DNA of 64,000 bases from JAENVT01 sp963720775 (GTDB lineage Bacteria; Actinomycetota; Acidimicrobiia; Acidimicrobiales; Ilumatobacteraceae). The stretch lies in NCBI GenBank assembly GCA_963720775.1, contig CAVRGR010000007.1, positions 620,001 to 684,000 of the forward strand. Direction: 5' to 3'. Of this stretch, positions 63,878-64,000 are shown one piece after another (the first letter of the stretch is position 1; each line of letters begins with the position of its first letter). Both the position numbers and the translations under genes were made by a program. A model generated the notes under the pieces. The model saw only the letters and a list, made by a program, of their open reading frames with translations. It ran no database searches and had not been told where the DNA came from.

Positions 63878-64000
63878 ATGCTTGGCGCGACCTTCGCCGA
63901 TCCCTGGAGGTTCCAGGCCAACCCCGAGGTCTATCTCCTCGTGGCGTTCCTGATCGCTGCGTACGTGTACTCGATCCGCGTCATCGGGCCGCGCGCGGTC
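63878..64000 (+). CDS. Start of a CtaG-like oxidase assembly protein (cut by window end)
   Basis: Only 41 residues are seen: WRFQANPEVYLLVAFLIAAYVYSI resembles the N-terminus and first membrane helix of the caa3-type CtaG family that helps to assemble the CuB site. Its place directly after subunit IV supports this. The rest lies beyond the right edge. Confidence 0.7.
   Translation, partial: MLGATFADPWRFQANPEVYLLVAFLIAAYVYSIRVIGPRAV

Overview
This is a 64 kb high-GC window from an actinobacterium. The clearest lineage evidence is a dnaK-grpE-dnaJ-hspR operon with HAIR operators for HspR, an F420-type (LLM) oxidoreductase, a ClpS-DUF2017 pair and an actinobacterial-style tRNA Glu-Asp-Phe cluster. 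From memory of gene content I would guess class Acidimicrobiia (Ilumatobacter-like), but nothing here proves it and there is no rRNA. No CRISPR array, transposase, integrase or phage gene was seen; the window looks like resident chromosome.

Layout. 1-2.5 kb (minus): start of an LLM-class oxidoreductase, a SxxK serine hydrolase and a phytanoyl-CoA dioxygenase-like protein. 2.5-6.7 kb (plus): dnaK-grpE-dnaJ-hspR, preceded by one perfect and one near-perfect HAIR; dnaK carries a one-base frameshift. 6.7-12.5 kb: a divergent sensor kinase/response regulator pair followed by a surface redox module (ApbE flavin transferase, ferric-reductase-like membrane protein, Ser/Thr-rich lipoprotein, secreted protein with two PepSY-like repeats). 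12.5-17.3 kb: SWIM zinc-finger protein coupled to a SNF2 ATPase, and a membrane-anchored hypothetical. 17.4-21.2 kb: clpB behind a degenerate HAIR, then an MFS transporter. 21.3-29.5 kb: orphan ParA, a HisD-family protein with an altered metal site, purA-purB, a small basic protein, tesB-pyrE and a LarA-like protein. 29.6-30.0 kb: ribosome rescue factor ArfB.

30.1-45.9 kb is the most unusual region: an FtsH-like AAA protease, an unknown (possibly actin-like) protein coupled to a large FHA/FtsK-SpoIIIE (EccC/EssC-like) ATPase, then divergently MoxR, DUF58 and a transglutaminase-fold membrane protein that has lost its catalytic Cys and His, and finally a 1551-residue secreted protein built of cadherin/Ig-like repeats. 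No WXG100 substrate or EccB/D/E is present, so this looks like a type-VII-related envelope system of unknown function.

46-55 kb: a GGDEF/EAL protein, EngB, a lipoprotein, a single-chain 2-oxoacid dehydrogenase E1, three tRNAs, an acyl-CoA thioesterase, DegV, DUF2017 and ClpS. 55.2-64 kb (plus): heme-copper oxidase locus: ctaB, a subunit I paralog in which every heme/Cu histidine is replaced, a subunit III paralog, a membrane protein with a cupredoxin-like tail, then the catalytic subunits (CuA/cytochrome c subunit II, subunit I, III, IV) and the start of a CtaG-like assembly factor.

Two one-base frameshifts (dnaK and the EccC-like gene) both sit on the same AGCGCGC heptamer, suggesting a systematic sequence error or, less likely, a shared slippage site. 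Coordinates for starts that differ from the longest open frame were chosen from overlaps, ribosome binding sites and family length.
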